A stretch of 64,000 nucleotides of DNA from Streptomyces erythrochromogenes (GCF_036170895.1 NZ_CP108036.1:7909501-7973500), one strand, 5' to 3'; counted from the stretch's first letter, positions 36,999-49,430 are shown. Notes: generated by a model from the letters alone, not told the origin. Numbers and translations: made by a program.

Positions 36999-39415
36999 CC
37001 GGGGACACCGCACGCAACGGTGCCGTCCACCCGCCGCCGGCACCGGTCGCGGGGCAGACCGCCTGCGCCATCCCGCAGCAGTCCCCGACCCCGCTGGGGC
37101 GGCTCGTCGCCACCGTCGAACGGCTGCGCCGGGAGGTGCTGGAGGCGCAGGCCGCCGCCGACGGCCGGGCGCTCGTCGAGCTGGCCAAGGGCATCCTCAT
37201 CGGCCAGCTGAACTGCACCCCGGCCGCGGCGGCGCGGCAGCTCGACCTGCTGTGCCGCGAGAGCGGCACGTCCCGCCTCGAACTCGCCGCCGACATCGTC
37301 AACCAGGCGTCCCGCGACCACGTCAGCGAGATCGCCGCCGCGTTCGTCGAGCGCGCCGGCACCGACGACGACCCCGCCGAGCACTCCACGGTCTCGGTCC
37401 GGCTGCGTACCGCCGAGAGCGGCATGCTGGCCGCGGCCTCCGACACCCAGGCCGTCGCCGAGTCCCTCCTGACCAACGCCCTGGGGCCGCTGGGGGCCGT
37501 CGCCGTCGCCGTCTGGACCGCCGTGCCCGACGGCTCGCTGGCCCTCGCCGGCCACGCCGGGTTCCCGCCCCGGGAGGCCGTCCGCTGGCGCCACGTACCC
37601 CCGGGCGTCTCCACCGTCGCCGGCCTCGCGCTCCGGGAGCGCCGACTGGTGACCCTGTCCCGCACCAAACGCGCTGGTCTGCCTTCCATCGGCCATCTCC
37701 AGTGGCCCGAAGGCGGGCGGATGGCCGTACCGACCGGGACCGGCGGACGGATCCACGGCGTCCTCGAAATCTGCTGGCCGCAGCCCCTGGCACCGCAGCC
37801 ACCGCAGATCGAGCGCCAGGTGGAGGCGCTCGCCGAGCTGTGCGCCCGCACCATGGACGCCTCGGCGCCGGCCGACCCGACGGCCGGCGACGCGCTGCTC
37901 CCGGACGTCGCGGAACTCATCGACCTCGCCGAGGGGCTCCAGGACCCCGCCGTGGTGCTCACCCCGGTCCTCGACCCCGAGGGCCGCCTCACCGACTTCA
38001 GGATCCGGCACGCCGGCAGCCGGTTCGTCGACCCCGTGGGACGACCGCGTGGCGACGTCAACGGCGCACTGCTGCTGGAGGCCTACCCGATGGCCGCAGC
38101 CGAGAACGGCCTGTTCGACATCATCGAGCGGGTCCACGCGACGGGCGAGCCGTTCCGTGCCGAGCGCATGAGCCTGACCGCGCTGGTCGACCAGATCCCG
38201 CTCACCTCGGTCGCGGACATCAGCGTCAGCCGCCACGGCGCCGCCGTCCTGCTGATCTGGCGGATCGAGGACGAGACGGCCCGGCTGGCCAACCTCCTCC
38301 AGCACGCCCAGCGCCTGGGCCGCATCGGCGGGTTCGAGGAGAACCTCGCCACCGGGGAGACCACCTGGAACGCACAGCTCTACGCGCTCCACGGGCTCCC
38401 GGCCACCGCGCACCCCGTACGGCTGAGGGAACTGCCCGGCCACGCCCATCCGGACGACTCCGCCGCACTCGGCCGTTTCCTGCGGGCGCTGCTGCGACAC
38501 CGCCGCCCGTCCTCCGTCAACTTCCGCCTCCAGCGGCCCGACGGAATCACCCGCCACATCCGGGTGGTCGCCGAGCCGGTCCTCGACGCCGACCAGCGGC
38601 TGCACGCCGTACGGGGCGCCTACCAGGACATCTCGGCCCAGCACTGGACCGAGGTGGCGCTGGCCGCGACGAGGGACCAGCTCGCCCACACCGAGGCGGA
38701 GTCCGCCGAACGCAACCGGCTGGCGCTCCAGCTCCAGCACGCCATCATGCCGCCCACACCACCGGCCGTCGAGGCTCCGGGGATGCGGGTCGCCGTCCGC
38801 TACCGGCCGGCCGAGACCGAGTCGCTCGTCGGCGGCGACTGGTACGACACGGTGCTCCTGCCCTCCGGTCTGATCATGCTGTCCGTGGGCGACGTCGCCG
38901 GCCACGGCATCGAGGCCGCCACCGGCATGGTGGTGCTGCGCAACGCCCTGCGCGGCCTGGCCGTCACCGGCGCGGGCCCGGGCCAGCTGCTGTCCTGGCT
39001 CAACACGGTCACCCACCACCTGGCCAAGCACGTGACCGCCACCGCCGTGTGCGGCCTCTTCGACCCGAGCACGCGGGTGCTGCGCTGGGCGCGCGCGGGC
39101 CACCTGCCGCCCGTACTCGTCCGCGGCGGCCGGGCCGAGGCCTTCCCGCTCATCGAGGGCCTGCTCCTCGGCGCCCTGCCCGACGTCACGTACGGCGAGC
39201 GGGAGGTCCAGCTGCAACCGGACGACACGCTGCTGATGTTCACGGACGGGCTGGTGGAACGGCGGGACTCCTCGGTCCAGGACTCGCTCGGCCACCTCGT
39301 GAACGCGGCCGCCGCCGGATCCGGGGACCTGGACGCGAGGCTGGACCGACTCCTCGCCGGGAGCAGGTCGGACACGGACGACGACACCTGCGTGATCGGC
39401 ATCCAGGTGGGTTGA
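36995..39415 (+). CDS. ANTAR-GAF-PAS-PP2C (SpoIIE-type) phosphatase
   Basis: Regulatory phosphatase of 806 residues. The N-terminal ANTAR-like segment (ALVELAKGILIGQLNCTPAAA, about 60-105) normally binds RNA hairpins. A GAF domain lies at about 135-290 and two PAS regions at about 310-420 and 430-545. A coiled linker leads to the PP2C/SpoIIE domain (about 565-806) with metal-binding patterns VGGDWYDTV, SVGDVAGHGIEAA, MFTDGLVERRD and DDDTCVIGI. It should dephosphorylate a STAS protein. Its start overlaps the hybrid kinase stop (ATGA), so kinase and phosphatase are produced together, which is strong evidence for one pathway. Confidence 0.9.
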
Positions 39416-39457
39416 AGCCGCTCCGCCGGACGCCGACGGCCCTTTGCCCGCGCAGGG

Positions 39458-39488
39458 TTGACCACGATGCGCTACCTGCCGGTAACTT
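39458..39488 (+). promoter_or_regulatory. possible promoter upstream of dienelactone hydrolase gene
   Basis: TTGACC at 39458-39463 and TAACTT at 39483-39488, 19 bases apart, lie about 40 bases before the GTG start. The spacing is longer than ideal for the housekeeping sigma factor, so the call is tentative. Confidence 0.3.
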
Positions 39489-39526
39489 GAGCGCGGTCCA
39501 GAAGCGCCGACGGAAGGAACGGGCAC

Positions 39527-40369
39527 GTGCCGAACCACGACCTGACCGGCTTCACCGAGGGTTCGTTCACCCACGACGGCGCGACCCGCCGCGTCCTGCG
39601 CGCGGGCACGGGCCCCGCCGTGATCGTCATGGCGGAGATCCCGGGCATCACGCCCAAGGTCCTGGAGTTCGCCGAACGGGTGGCCGCGTCGGGCTGCACC
39701 GCCGTGCTCCCGGTGCTCTTCGGCGAGCCCGGACGCGACCCGGACCCGCGGGCCGTCGGCTGGGCGAGCAGCGGCCGGTACCTGGCGTCGACCATGTCGC
39801 GGGTCTGCGTCAGCCGGGAGTTCACCCTGCTGGCCACGGGCCGCAGCTCCCGGGTCGTGGGCTGGCTGCGCGCCCTGGCCGCCGCCGAGCACGAGCGGTG
39901 CGGCGGTCCCGGCGTGGGCGCCGTCGGCATGTGCCTGACCGGAGGGTTCGCCCTGGCCATGGCCACGGACGAACGTCTGATCGCCCCCGTCCTCTCCCAG
40001 CCGTCGCTGCCGCTGGCCTGCACCCCCGGCCGCGCCGCCTCCATCGACATCAGCCCGGAGGACCTCGCCGTGGTCCGCGGACGCTGCGAGCGCGAGGGGC
40101 TGCAGGTCCTCGGCCTGCGCTTCCGGGGCGACCGGCTGGTCCCGGCCGACCGGTTCGCGTACCTGCGGCGCGAACTCGGCGACGCCTTCGTCGCCGTCGA
40201 ACTGGACGACGGCGACGCGAACCCCGAGAGCGCCCTGCCGCCCCACTCCGTCCTGACGGAGCACCTCGTCGACGAACCGGGCCGGCCCACCCGCGAGGCC
40301 CTCGACACGGTCCTCGACCTCTTCCGCACCCGCCTCCTTCCGCAGGAGCGCCCCGCCGCCGCCAACTGA
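39527..40369 (+). CDS. dienelactone hydrolase-family protein
   Basis: Alpha/beta-hydrolase of 280 residues. The nucleophile elbow is GMCLTGG with Cys136, as in dienelactone hydrolase (G-x-C-x-G). The oxyanion segment is MAEIPGITPK. The triad histidine is probably in LPPHSVLTEHL near 245. The C-terminal ELDDGDANPES contains acidic residues. The usual length for the family is 230-290. Pathway unknown; there is no aromatic degradation operon nearby. The GTG start has GGAAGGA upstream. A hairpin follows the stop. Confidence 0.83.
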   Translation: MPNHDLTGFTEGSFTHDGATRRVLRAGTGPAVIVMAEIPGITPKVLEFAERVAASGCTAVLPVLFGEPGRDPDPRAVGWASSGRYLASTMSRVCVSREFTLLATGRSSRVVGWLRALAAAEHERCGGPGVGAVGMCLTGGFALAMATDERLIAPVLSQPSLPLACTPGRAASIDISPEDLAVVRGRCEREGLQVLGLRFRGDRLVPADRFAYLRRELGDAFVAVELDDGDANPESALPPHSVLTEHLVDEPGRPTREALDTVLDLFRTRLLPQERPAAAN

Positions 40370-40490
40370 CGCCGCGGACACGACGCAACGTTCTTGGGGC
40401 GCGTTGCGCGGGCCGGGGGGCGGTCGAGTGGCAATCTGGGGCATAACACCATAAACCCGCGATCCAGTGCGTCGCTCGGCCCGTCTGCCG

Positions 40491-40517
40491 CAACGGCTCG
40501 CCGCCGGCGAGCCGTTG
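40491..40517 (+). terminator. hairpin downstream of dienelactone hydrolase gene
   Basis: A 12-bp perfect stem (CAACGGCTCGCC at 40491-40502, complement at 40506-40517) has a 3-base loop. It lies 120 bases beyond the stop and before the methyltransferase gene. The same intergenic stretch (40370-40668) holds an AT-richer segment TTTGTATATG at about 40558 and a GTCGG-TGA-CCGAC palindrome at 40568-40580, possibly promoter and operator of the next gene. Confidence 0.6.
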
Positions 40518-40668
40518 TGCGCCCGGAGCGGCTTCGCCCGCTCATTACAGTCCAGTGGTTTGTATATGTCGGTGACCGACGTATGGTGGGTCCTGAAGAT
40601 CCTTCCGGGGCGCAGCGGATCCCGCCTGCCGCCCCGGGGTTTCGCCTTGCGACGGAGACGGAGTGCTC

Positions 40669-41457
40669 ATGGCCACCAGGAAGAACCTCACCGCCAACCG
40701 GGAATCCCTCGTCCACAAGGTGCGCTACGCGGCGAGCCGCCCGAACCGCATCGCCCCGTACCTCAAGCGCGCCGCGCGCGACCGGTGGCTGGCCTTCAAG
40801 CACCCCGACCACGTGAGCTACTACCGGGCGGTGATGGCCTCGGACACGCGCCGCAACCCCGAGGCCGCCGTCGGCAGCCAGACCCACGAACGCTGGCTCG
40901 CCCTCGGCAAGATGCAGTTCGACTACCTGCTCGGCCACGGACTGAAGCCCGAGGCCCGCATGCTGGACATCGGCTGCGGCAACCTGCGCGCCGGCTGGCG
41001 CTTCATCGACTACCTCGACGCGGGCCACTACTACGGCATCGACATCTCGCCGGACATCCTCATCGCCGCCAAGCGGACGCTGACCGACCGCGGCCTGCAG
41101 GCCAAGGTCCCGCACCTGACGATCACCAGGAACCTGACGCTGGACTTCCTGCCCGACGCCTACTTCGACGTGGTCCACGCCCACAGCGTGTTCTCGCACT
41201 CGCCGATCGAGGTGATCGACGAATGCCTCGCCCACGTGGGCCGCGTCCTGGCGCCGGGCGGTCACTTCGACTTCACCTTCGACCGCACCACCGGCGCCGA
41301 ACACCAGGTCCTGCGCGAGGACTTCTACTACCGGACGCAGACCCTCGTCGACCTCGCCGCCCGGCACGGACTCGCGGCCCGCTTCATGGAGGACTGGGAG
41401 GAACTCGGCCACGGCCAGTCCAAGATCCGCGTCAGTGCCGTCGGGGCCGACGTCTGA
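40669..41457 (+). CDS. class I SAM-dependent methyltransferase
   Basis: Protein of 262 residues. A basic helical N-terminus (about 1-75) is followed by a Rossmann methyltransferase domain: motif I MLDIGCGNLRAG (98-109), acidic motif II YYGIDISPDIL, motif IV YFDVVHAHSVFSHSP, and LAPGGHFDFTFD (motif VI). The substrate is not indicated. ATG 40669 has GGAG five bases upstream and is preferred over GTG 40663. It is a single gene, convergent with the PadR-linked membrane protein. Confidence 0.87.
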   Translation: MATRKNLTANRESLVHKVRYAASRPNRIAPYLKRAARDRWLAFKHPDHVSYYRAVMASDTRRNPEAAVGSQTHERWLALGKMQFDYLLGHGLKPEARMLDIGCGNLRAGWRFIDYLDAGHYYGIDISPDILIAAKRTLTDRGLQAKVPHLTITRNLTLDFLPDAYFDVVHAHSVFSHSPIEVIDECLAHVGRVLAPGGHFDFTFDRTTGAEHQVLREDFYYRTQTLVDLAARHGLAARFMEDWEELGHGQSKIRVSAVGADV

Positions 41458-41507
41458 CGGCTGGCGCCCGGCCGCGGGCGACCGGGCGGCTGGCGCCCGG
41501 GGGCGGA

Positions 41508-42401
41508 TCAGGCGTGGCCGGCCGCTCCGGAGTTCCTGCGGCGCCACAGGCGCCCGGCCAGGCCCGCGGCCGCGAGGACCGCCAGGCACGGTACGGCGTT
41601 CGCCTCGCCCACCACCCCGGAGAAGTGGCCGAGGACGAGGAACGGCGCCACGGCCAGCGCGAACTGGCCGGCCGTGCGGACACCGGACAGGGCCGGCCGG
41701 CCCGCCAGGACCAGCACGGCGACGACGGGCACGGCGAACCGCCAGAGCAGGATCATGCCGATCCCGCCCGCGTCGAGCAGGGCGAGGATCACCACGGACA
41801 GCGGCGCCCAGACCAGCAGCGCCACGAGCCCCGCGGTGCTGCCGATCCGGCACGACGGCCGCAGGTCCGGCGGACACAGCAGCGGCAGCGCCGCGATCAG
41901 CAGGGGCGGCAGCAGGTACGCCGCGTGCTCCAGCGGCATGTCCAGGGCCCCTGGCGCCGAGGCGGCGAGCAGGCAGGCCGAGGTCCCCGCCACGCCGGCG
42001 AACGCGGACCGCGCGCCGACGGCGTAGCGGCCGCTGAGCGCGACCACGACGCCGACGAGGGTCAGCAGGTCGCAGACGGCGAGGGGGTAGCCGATCGGAC
42101 CCTCGAAGTCGGGCCGGCCGGTGACGTAGGCGCGGTTGAGCGTCGAAGCGAGCAGGAACGCGGCGCGTGCGCCCATCGCGGCCAGTGCGAACGGCGCCGC
42201 GGCTGCGAGCAGGCGCCCGCCGCGGTGCGCGGAGCCGATGTGCAGCCGCAGGCGCAGCGCGTGCGCCACGATGTCCCAGCCCTCCCGCAGACGGGCGAGC
42301 GGACCGGCGTCCTCGGTCGCCTCCCGGTAGGCCTCGGCGATCTCGTCGCCGAAGTCCCGGCGGAACTCCGCCGGGTACAGGCGCAGCAGACGGAGGCTCA
42401 C
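41508..42401 (-). CDS. multi-pass membrane protein, partner of PadR regulator
   Basis: Protein of 297 residues. A soluble N-terminal part (LRLYPAEFRRDFGDEIAEAYREA) is followed by about eight hydrophobic helices. The N-terminal LYPAxFRxxFGDE pattern is common to membrane proteins encoded directly after PadR-like regulators in bacteria. The GTG start overlaps the padR stop (GTGA), implying translational coupling. Transport or signalling roles are possible; nothing specific can be assigned. Confidence 0.75.
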   Translation of the reverse strand: MSLRLLRLYPAEFRRDFGDEIAEAYREATEDAGPLARLREGWDIVAHALRLRLHIGSAHRGGRLLAAAAPFALAAMGARAAFLLASTLNRAYVTGRPDFEGPIGYPLAVCDLLTLVGVVVALSGRYAVGARSAFAGVAGTSACLLAASAPGALDMPLEHAAYLLPPLLIAALPLLCPPDLRPSCRIGSTAGLVALLVWAPLSVVILALLDAGGIGMILLWRFAVPVVAVLVLAGRPALSGVRTAGQFALAVAPFLVLGHFSGVVGEANAVPCLAVLAAAGLAGRLWRRRNSGAAGHA

Positions 42402-42736
42402 GCCGTGGCCGTCTCACCGCAGACGCCCAGCCGGCGGGCCGCCTCGCGGGCGGTCGCGGCTATCCGCGCCGCCTCGGCGGCCAGGCCCTCCCGGCCCGCG
42501 GCGGTGAGGCTGTAGGTGCGCCGCAGCCGGCTGTCGACGATCTGCTCCTCGTGGACCTCGATCAGCCCCTGCCCCAGCAGCCGCTCCAGCGCCCCGTACA
42601 GGGTGCCCGTGCGCATCTTCACGCGCCCGTCCGAGATCAGCTCCACCTCGCGGGCGATGGCGTACCCGTGGCGGGGCTCGTCCGCGAGCGCGGTCAGGAG
42701 GAGGAGGGTCGGTTCCTGCATCGCGCGATCACTCAT
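42398..42736 (-). CDS. PadR-family transcriptional regulator
   Basis: Regulator of 112 residues. The winged helix is present as LLLLTALADEPRHGYAI, MRTGTLYGALERLLGQGLIE and RRTYSLTAAGREGLAAE, the PadR signature, with a C-terminal dimerisation helix. ATG 42736 is used; GTG 42754 is also in frame and neither has a strong ribosome site. It forms a two-gene operon with the membrane protein and likely represses its own transcription in response to an unknown ligand. Confidence 0.88.
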   Translation of the reverse strand: MSDRAMQEPTLLLLTALADEPRHGYAIAREVELISDGRVKMRTGTLYGALERLLGQGLIEVHEEQIVDSRLRRTYSLTAAGREGLAAEAARIAATAREAARRLGVCGETATA

Positions 42737-42797
42737 GCCCGCATGGTAGGTCACCCACCGGCATATGTCGTCCGAGTGAGCCGTTTCGAGGCCCGGA

Positions 42798-43511
42798 TCA
42801 GGAGACGGCGTACCACTGGCTGGCCCAGCCGGTGTTGATGGTGGCCGTGGACTGCTCGCCGAGGTTCACGGTGGCGGGCAGCGAAGTCTGACCGGTCAGG
42901 ATGCTGCTGTACCGCAGGTTCGGCGGCGTCAGCCCGGCGTTGACGGAGATGCCGGCGCCCGTGGACTTCAGGGTGAGGGCGTTGGTGGCCCAGTTGCCGT
43001 TGAGCAGCAGGGCGATGAAGTACGTGCCGGGGGCGGCCGTGAAGGGCTTGGCGAGGGGCAGCGGCTTGGCGATGGCGTCGGTCATCAGCTGGGGCGAGAT
43101 GTCCGCGGTGGACCCGACCAGCGCGCCCTTGGCGTCGTACACGCCCAGGTAGCAGTCGGCCAGCTGGGCGTTCGTGTCCAGACCGGCCAGTCCCAGCCAG
43201 ATGTTCGACCAGGTGATCTGCTCGCGCAGGACGATCCGCACCAGGGTGATCCGGCCGCCGACCCCCGCCGACGACTGGGCGGTGACGTGGCCCGCGTCAT
43301 TGGGGTCGCCGGTCCAGGCCAGCAGGTTCTGGTCCTGCGGTCGCGGCCCCTCGAATCCGGAGCCGCCGCCCGGCGCCGCCGGGGCGGACGCCGTGGGACC
43401 CGCTGTCGCGGTCCGGCCCTTGTCCGGGGCGGTGCTGCAGCCCGCCAGGGCGTACACCAGCGCGAGCGCGGTGACGAGGCCGGTCGTGGCGGTGGTGGTG
43501 CGGGTGCGCAT
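42798..43511 (-). CDS. secreted lipoprotein of unknown function
   Basis: Protein of 237 residues with a lipoprotein signal peptide: hydrophobic stretch TGLVTALALVYALAGC with lipobox LAGC (Cys at about 25). A Thr/Ala/Gly-rich spacer follows. The mature domain is beta-rich, with QNLLAWTGDPNDAGHV, LVRIVLREQITWSNIWLGL and GTYFIALLLNGNWATNAL, resembling a phage-tail or C1q-like beta-sandwich of actinobacterial cell-surface proteins. It has no adjacent functional partner. The DNA-level assignment is good, the function open. Confidence 0.72.
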   Translation of the reverse strand: MRTRTTTATTGLVTALALVYALAGCSTAPDKGRTATAGPTASAPAAPGGGSGFEGPRPQDQNLLAWTGDPNDAGHVTAQSSAGVGGRITLVRIVLREQITWSNIWLGLAGLDTNAQLADCYLGVYDAKGALVGSTADISPQLMTDAIAKPLPLAKPFTAAPGTYFIALLLNGNWATNALTLKSTGAGISVNAGLTPPNLRYSSILTGQTSLPATVNLGEQSTATINTGWASQWYAVS

Positions 43512-43550
43512 GGTCCCCCCATGAAGTGCTGGTTGTGCCGACGGACATGA

Positions 43551-44417
43551 TCACACGACGGTCGGCCCGGGCCGGAGGGCGAGGGTCCACGTGTGCACGA
43601 CATGCTTGCCCGGCCGGTCCTCCGGTTCCTCCGCGACGGTCACGGTGAGCTGGTCACCGGTACGGCGCAACCTGCCGCGGTAGCTCCAGGTCCGGTCCGG
43701 GGGCACCGGAAGCAGCTCGGCGAGGACGGCGTCCCCCAGCCGGCGGTCGACGGCGCGCAGCACCCCGGCGTCGAGGACCAGGACGGTGCCGTCCGCGAGC
43801 ACCAGGGGCTCGGGGCACAGCGGGTCGGTGAGCGACGGCCCGCGTTCGACGGTGCCGCCGGGCAGCAGTCGCACCACCCTGCTGCGGGTGGGCAGGCTGC
43901 GGTCGGTCTCGACGACGCGGATGCCGGCACCGGCGACGTAGTGGCCGTAGCTGCGCCAGGAGTCCACCAGGGCGCCGTCACGGTCGTGCTCCCAGGTGTC
44001 GAAGACGTCGTAGCCCTCCAGGCCGAGGAAGAACCGGCCGCCGCGCAGCACCGCGCCGCTCGCACCGCGCAGTTCGGCGATGAGCGTGCCGTCCGCCAGG
44101 TCCAGGAGCAGCGCCGGACCGAGGTGGCCCCAGGGGGTGTAGTCGAAGGAGTCCGTGGTGACCAGGACCCTGCCGCCGGAGACGTGGGCGGCGTTCGGGA
44201 CGCCGGCACAGGCGGCGGTCCACAGCGTGCGGCCGGAGGGATCGACGCAGCGGACCTCCCCGGCCCCGCCCAGTACGCGCAGCCCGTCCCGCCGGGCCAG
44301 GGGCTGCCCCGGGGTGCGCGCCTCGTCGTACGCCGGCCGCCCGGCCTTGCGCCGGTACTTCACCACGGAGACGCGCCACCCGCCGCCCGCCCCGCCGCTC
44401 TCCCCGCTTCTCGCCAT
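43551..44417 (-). CDS. hypothetical protein, probable beta-propeller
   Basis: Protein of 288 residues without signal peptide or membrane segments. It has repeated short strands with GG turns (RVLGGAGEVRCVDPSGRTLW, GGRVLVTTDSFDY, DLADGTLIAEL, VLADGTVLVLDAGVLRAVD), which suggest a PQQ- or WD-like propeller reading of stored values. No catalytic motif is visible. It is divergent from the PAS-PP2C gene. Confidence 0.6.
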   Translation of the reverse strand: MARSGESGGAGGGWRVSVVKYRRKAGRPAYDEARTPGQPLARRDGLRVLGGAGEVRCVDPSGRTLWTAACAGVPNAAHVSGGRVLVTTDSFDYTPWGHLGPALLLDLADGTLIAELRGASGAVLRGGRFFLGLEGYDVFDTWEHDRDGALVDSWRSYGHYVAGAGIRVVETDRSLPTRSRVVRLLPGGTVERGPSLTDPLCPEPLVLADGTVLVLDAGVLRAVDRRLGDAVLAELLPVPPDRTWSYRGRLRRTGDQLTVTVAEEPEDRPGKHVVHTWTLALRPGPTVV

Positions 44418-44546
44418 GGCCCCAGATGCTAGGGGCAGTGACCGAACGGCCCAAGGCGGGCCCTGGTGCCGGGGCCGCCCGGCGCGTCCGCGCCTATCGT
44501 GGGAGGAACCTCACGACCGGGACGGAAGCACACGGACAGGTGGATC

Positions 44547-47278
<2,732 letters not shown>

Positions 47279-47319
47279 CCCGCGGCAGGCCCGGCGCGAT
47301 GCCGGTGCCCGGCGCCACA

Positions 47320-47353
47320 CCGGCCCCCTCGCCCGATCGGGTGAGGGGGCCGG
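47320..47353. terminator. hairpin between convergent argG and TetR gene
   Basis: An 11-bp perfect stem (CCGGCCCCCTC at 47320-47330, complement at 47343-47353) encloses a further CCGATCGG self-complementary core. It sits between two convergent stops and probably serves both genes. Confidence 0.75.
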
Positions 47354-47377
47354 GCGCGTGGCGCCGCACCCGGCGGC

Positions 47378-48040
47378 TCACCCGTCGACGCGCCGGCCCT
47401 CCCCGGCGGCCGGCGGGCCGCCGGGTGCGGGTCGCCGCGCGGTGGTGAAGATCCGGTCCAGGTGGTGGTGGAGCACCGCCACGGCCGACTCCGGCTGCCG
47501 CTGGCCGACGAGGATGCTGGTGCCCATGGTCGCCGTCATCGCGAGGAGGCTGATCGCCTCCGTGCGCGCGTCGGCGTCCGGATCGGCCAGGCCGGCCTCC
47601 TGGGCCTGCCGGATCAGGCCGGTCAGGGCGTTCTCGGCGGCATCCGGATTGTCGATGAACGGCTGGGCGGCGAGGGCGTCGTCCGTCACGGACAGGATCG
47701 AGTAGGAGCTGTAGAGGAGATGGAAGGTGCGGCTCTCCTCGTCGGTGGGCAGGGAGGCCAGGAGGATCGCCTCGATCGTCGCGCGCGGGCCGGGATCCGG
47801 GCCGACGGCGCTCAGGCGGGCCCCCACGCGGGCGGTGAAGCGGTCGGTGAGGTGCTGCAGCCCGTAGAAGAGCAGCTTCTCCTTGGTCTGGAAGTAGTAC
47901 TGCACGAGCCGGAGTGACACACCGGCCTCGGCCGCCACGTCGCGCATCCCGACGGCGTGCAGTCCGCGCCGTCCGGCGACCCGGACGAGCGCCTCGGCGA
48001 TCTGCGTCCGCCGCTCCTCGTGGTCCACGCGCTTCGGCAT
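47378..48040 (-). CDS. TetR-family transcriptional regulator
   Basis: Regulator of 220 residues. The N-terminal helix-turn-helix is EERRTQIAEALVRVAGRRG and DVAAEAGVSLRLVQYYFQTKEKLL (about 8-55). The helical ligand and dimer domain follows. ATG 48040 has AGGACAC upstream. It is divergent from the alpha/beta-hydrolase gene, with a perfect 8-bp inverted repeat between them, the expected operator. A repressor of that hydrolase and of itself is the simple inference. Confidence 0.9.
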   Translation of the reverse strand: MPKRVDHEERRTQIAEALVRVAGRRGLHAVGMRDVAAEAGVSLRLVQYYFQTKEKLLFYGLQHLTDRFTARVGARLSAVGPDPGPRATIEAILLASLPTDEESRTFHLLYSSYSILSVTDDALAAQPFIDNPDAAENALTGLIRQAQEAGLADPDADARTEAISLLAMTATMGTSILVGQRQPESAVAVLHHHLDRIFTTARRPAPGGPPAAGEGRRVDG

Positions 48041-48107
48041 GTGTCCTGTCTCCGCCCGTCGCTGGTGAGTCGGGGCCCGTCGACCCCGGCGCTTTTGATG
48101 ATACCGC

Positions 48108-48127
48108 CGTACCATCTTCATGGTACG
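48108..48127. promoter_or_regulatory. inverted-repeat operator for TetR regulator
   Basis: CGTACCAT-CTTC-ATGGTACG is a perfect 8-bp inverted repeat with a 4-base spacer at 48108-48127, centred between the divergent tetR-type (48040) and hydrolase (48166) starts. A TTGATG hexamer at 48095-48100 precedes it on the plus strand. Size and position fit a TetR operator blocking both promoters. Confidence 0.65.
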
Positions 48128-48165
48128 TTCGTATTACGAAGAACCGATCTTCCCGGAGGTGCCCC

Positions 48166-49095
48166 GTGACCCAGAACGCGACCCGACCCCGCGTGAGCCG
48201 CGACATCGGCCACTACGTGAACGACACCCTGCGGGACCGGTACTTCGCCGCCTGTGACGCCCTCTACGCGCTGGGCGCGCCCGCCCGCTCCGAGACTGAC
48301 GTGGAGACGAGCTTCGGCACCACGCGCGTCTACCGCTACGGCCCCACGGACCCGGCGGCCGAGTCCCGTACACCCGTGGTCCTGATACACGGTTCGGGAG
48401 GCTGCTCCGCCCAGTGGTACCCCAACACCCGCGCCCTCAGCGCCGACCGCCCCGTCTACGCCCTCGACACTCCCGGCGACCCCGGCCGCAGCGTCCACCG
48501 CGAACCCATGTGGCAGCCCGAGCGTGCGGCCCAGTGGATGGACGAGGCCCTCGACGCGCTCGGCCTGGACGAGGTCCACCTGGTCGGCTCCTCGTACGGC
48601 GGCTGGCTGGTCATCAACCAGGTCCACCGGCGGCCCGGACGGCTCGCCTCGGTCACCGCCCTCGATCCGGGCGGCCTGGAGAAGGTGGGCCTGCGCTTCT
48701 TCGTCTGGATCTTCGCCAGCCTCTTCGCCACCTACGCCCCCAAGGCGTGGCGCCCCCGCCTCGCCAAGTGGCTGGAACAGCCGGTGATCATCGTCCCCGA
48801 GCTCCGCGCGATGATCCAGGCCGGCGTCCGGGCCTTCCGGATCCGCCGCCCCGCTCCGCTGCCGCTGTCGGACGCCGAACTGGGCTCCATCCGGACGCCG
48901 TTCTACCTGATCATGGGCAAGCGCAGCCTGCTCGTGCACCCGCAGCGGCAGTTGGAGCGCGTACCGCGCGTCATCCCCGGCGCCCGCGCCGAGATCGTCG
49001 CCGCAACCGGCCACGGACCGCAGATCGACCACCCCGACCTGGTCAACGCCCGGATGCTGGCCTTCATGGAGGACATCGACTCCCGCAACGCCTGA
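48166..49095 (+). CDS. alpha/beta-hydrolase
   Basis: Hydrolase of 309 residues. The oxyanion loop is IHGSGGCSAQW (about 75-84), nucleophile Ser143 lies in VGSSYGG, and the likely histidine is in AATGHGPQIDHPD near 285. A central cap segment has a hydrophobic, aromatic-rich stretch (LRFFVWIFASLFATYAPKAW) that may touch the membrane or line a lipophilic pocket. The GTG has a strong GGAGGTG. Substrate unknown. It is probably controlled by the divergent TetR regulator through the palindrome upstream. Confidence 0.85.
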   Translation: MTQNATRPRVSRDIGHYVNDTLRDRYFAACDALYALGAPARSETDVETSFGTTRVYRYGPTDPAAESRTPVVLIHGSGGCSAQWYPNTRALSADRPVYALDTPGDPGRSVHREPMWQPERAAQWMDEALDALGLDEVHLVGSSYGGWLVINQVHRRPGRLASVTALDPGGLEKVGLRFFVWIFASLFATYAPKAWRPRLAKWLEQPVIIVPELRAMIQAGVRAFRIRRPAPLPLSDAELGSIRTPFYLIMGKRSLLVHPQRQLERVPRVIPGARAEIVAATGHGPQIDHPDLVNARMLAFMEDIDSRNA

Positions 49096-49208
49096 CGGCC
49101 GATGATGCTCCTCTCGGCAGTCGAGGCGGCCGAGAGCCTGCTGGCGTCCGGTCAGGTTCGGTAGGGGTGAAGAGCGATGCTTTCCGATCCGACGTCGGGC
49201 TGCCGGGG

Positions 49209-49430
49209 TCAAGCGGCGGTGAACCGGTTGCGGTAGGCGCCTGCCAGGTCGTCGTCGCGGCGTGTGCCGCGTTCGATGCAGGAGATCACGGCGGGCCGGA
49301 CGCCGAAGTGCTCGGCGACGGTGGCCGGGGTGATGTTCTTGGCCCGGCGTGGAGGCCGCAGGTCGGAGACGTCCGGGACGGTGACCGGTGTGGTGAGGTA
49401 GCGGAAGATCTCCCGGGCGATGCCGTTGAC
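49209..49430 (-). pseudogene. IS110-like transposase C-terminal fragment
   Basis: The minus frame reads GIAREIFRYLTTPVTVPDVSD, PRRAKNITPATVAEHFGV and a short helix-turn-helix-like tail ERGTRRDDDLAGAYR, ending at TGA 49209. The AREI(F/Y) segment followed by this tail resembles the C-terminus of IS110-type transposases of Streptomyces as I remember them. Nothing upstream matches the DEDD catalytic domain, and no start is visible, so this is a truncated relic. Family identification is tentative. Confidence 0.4.
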
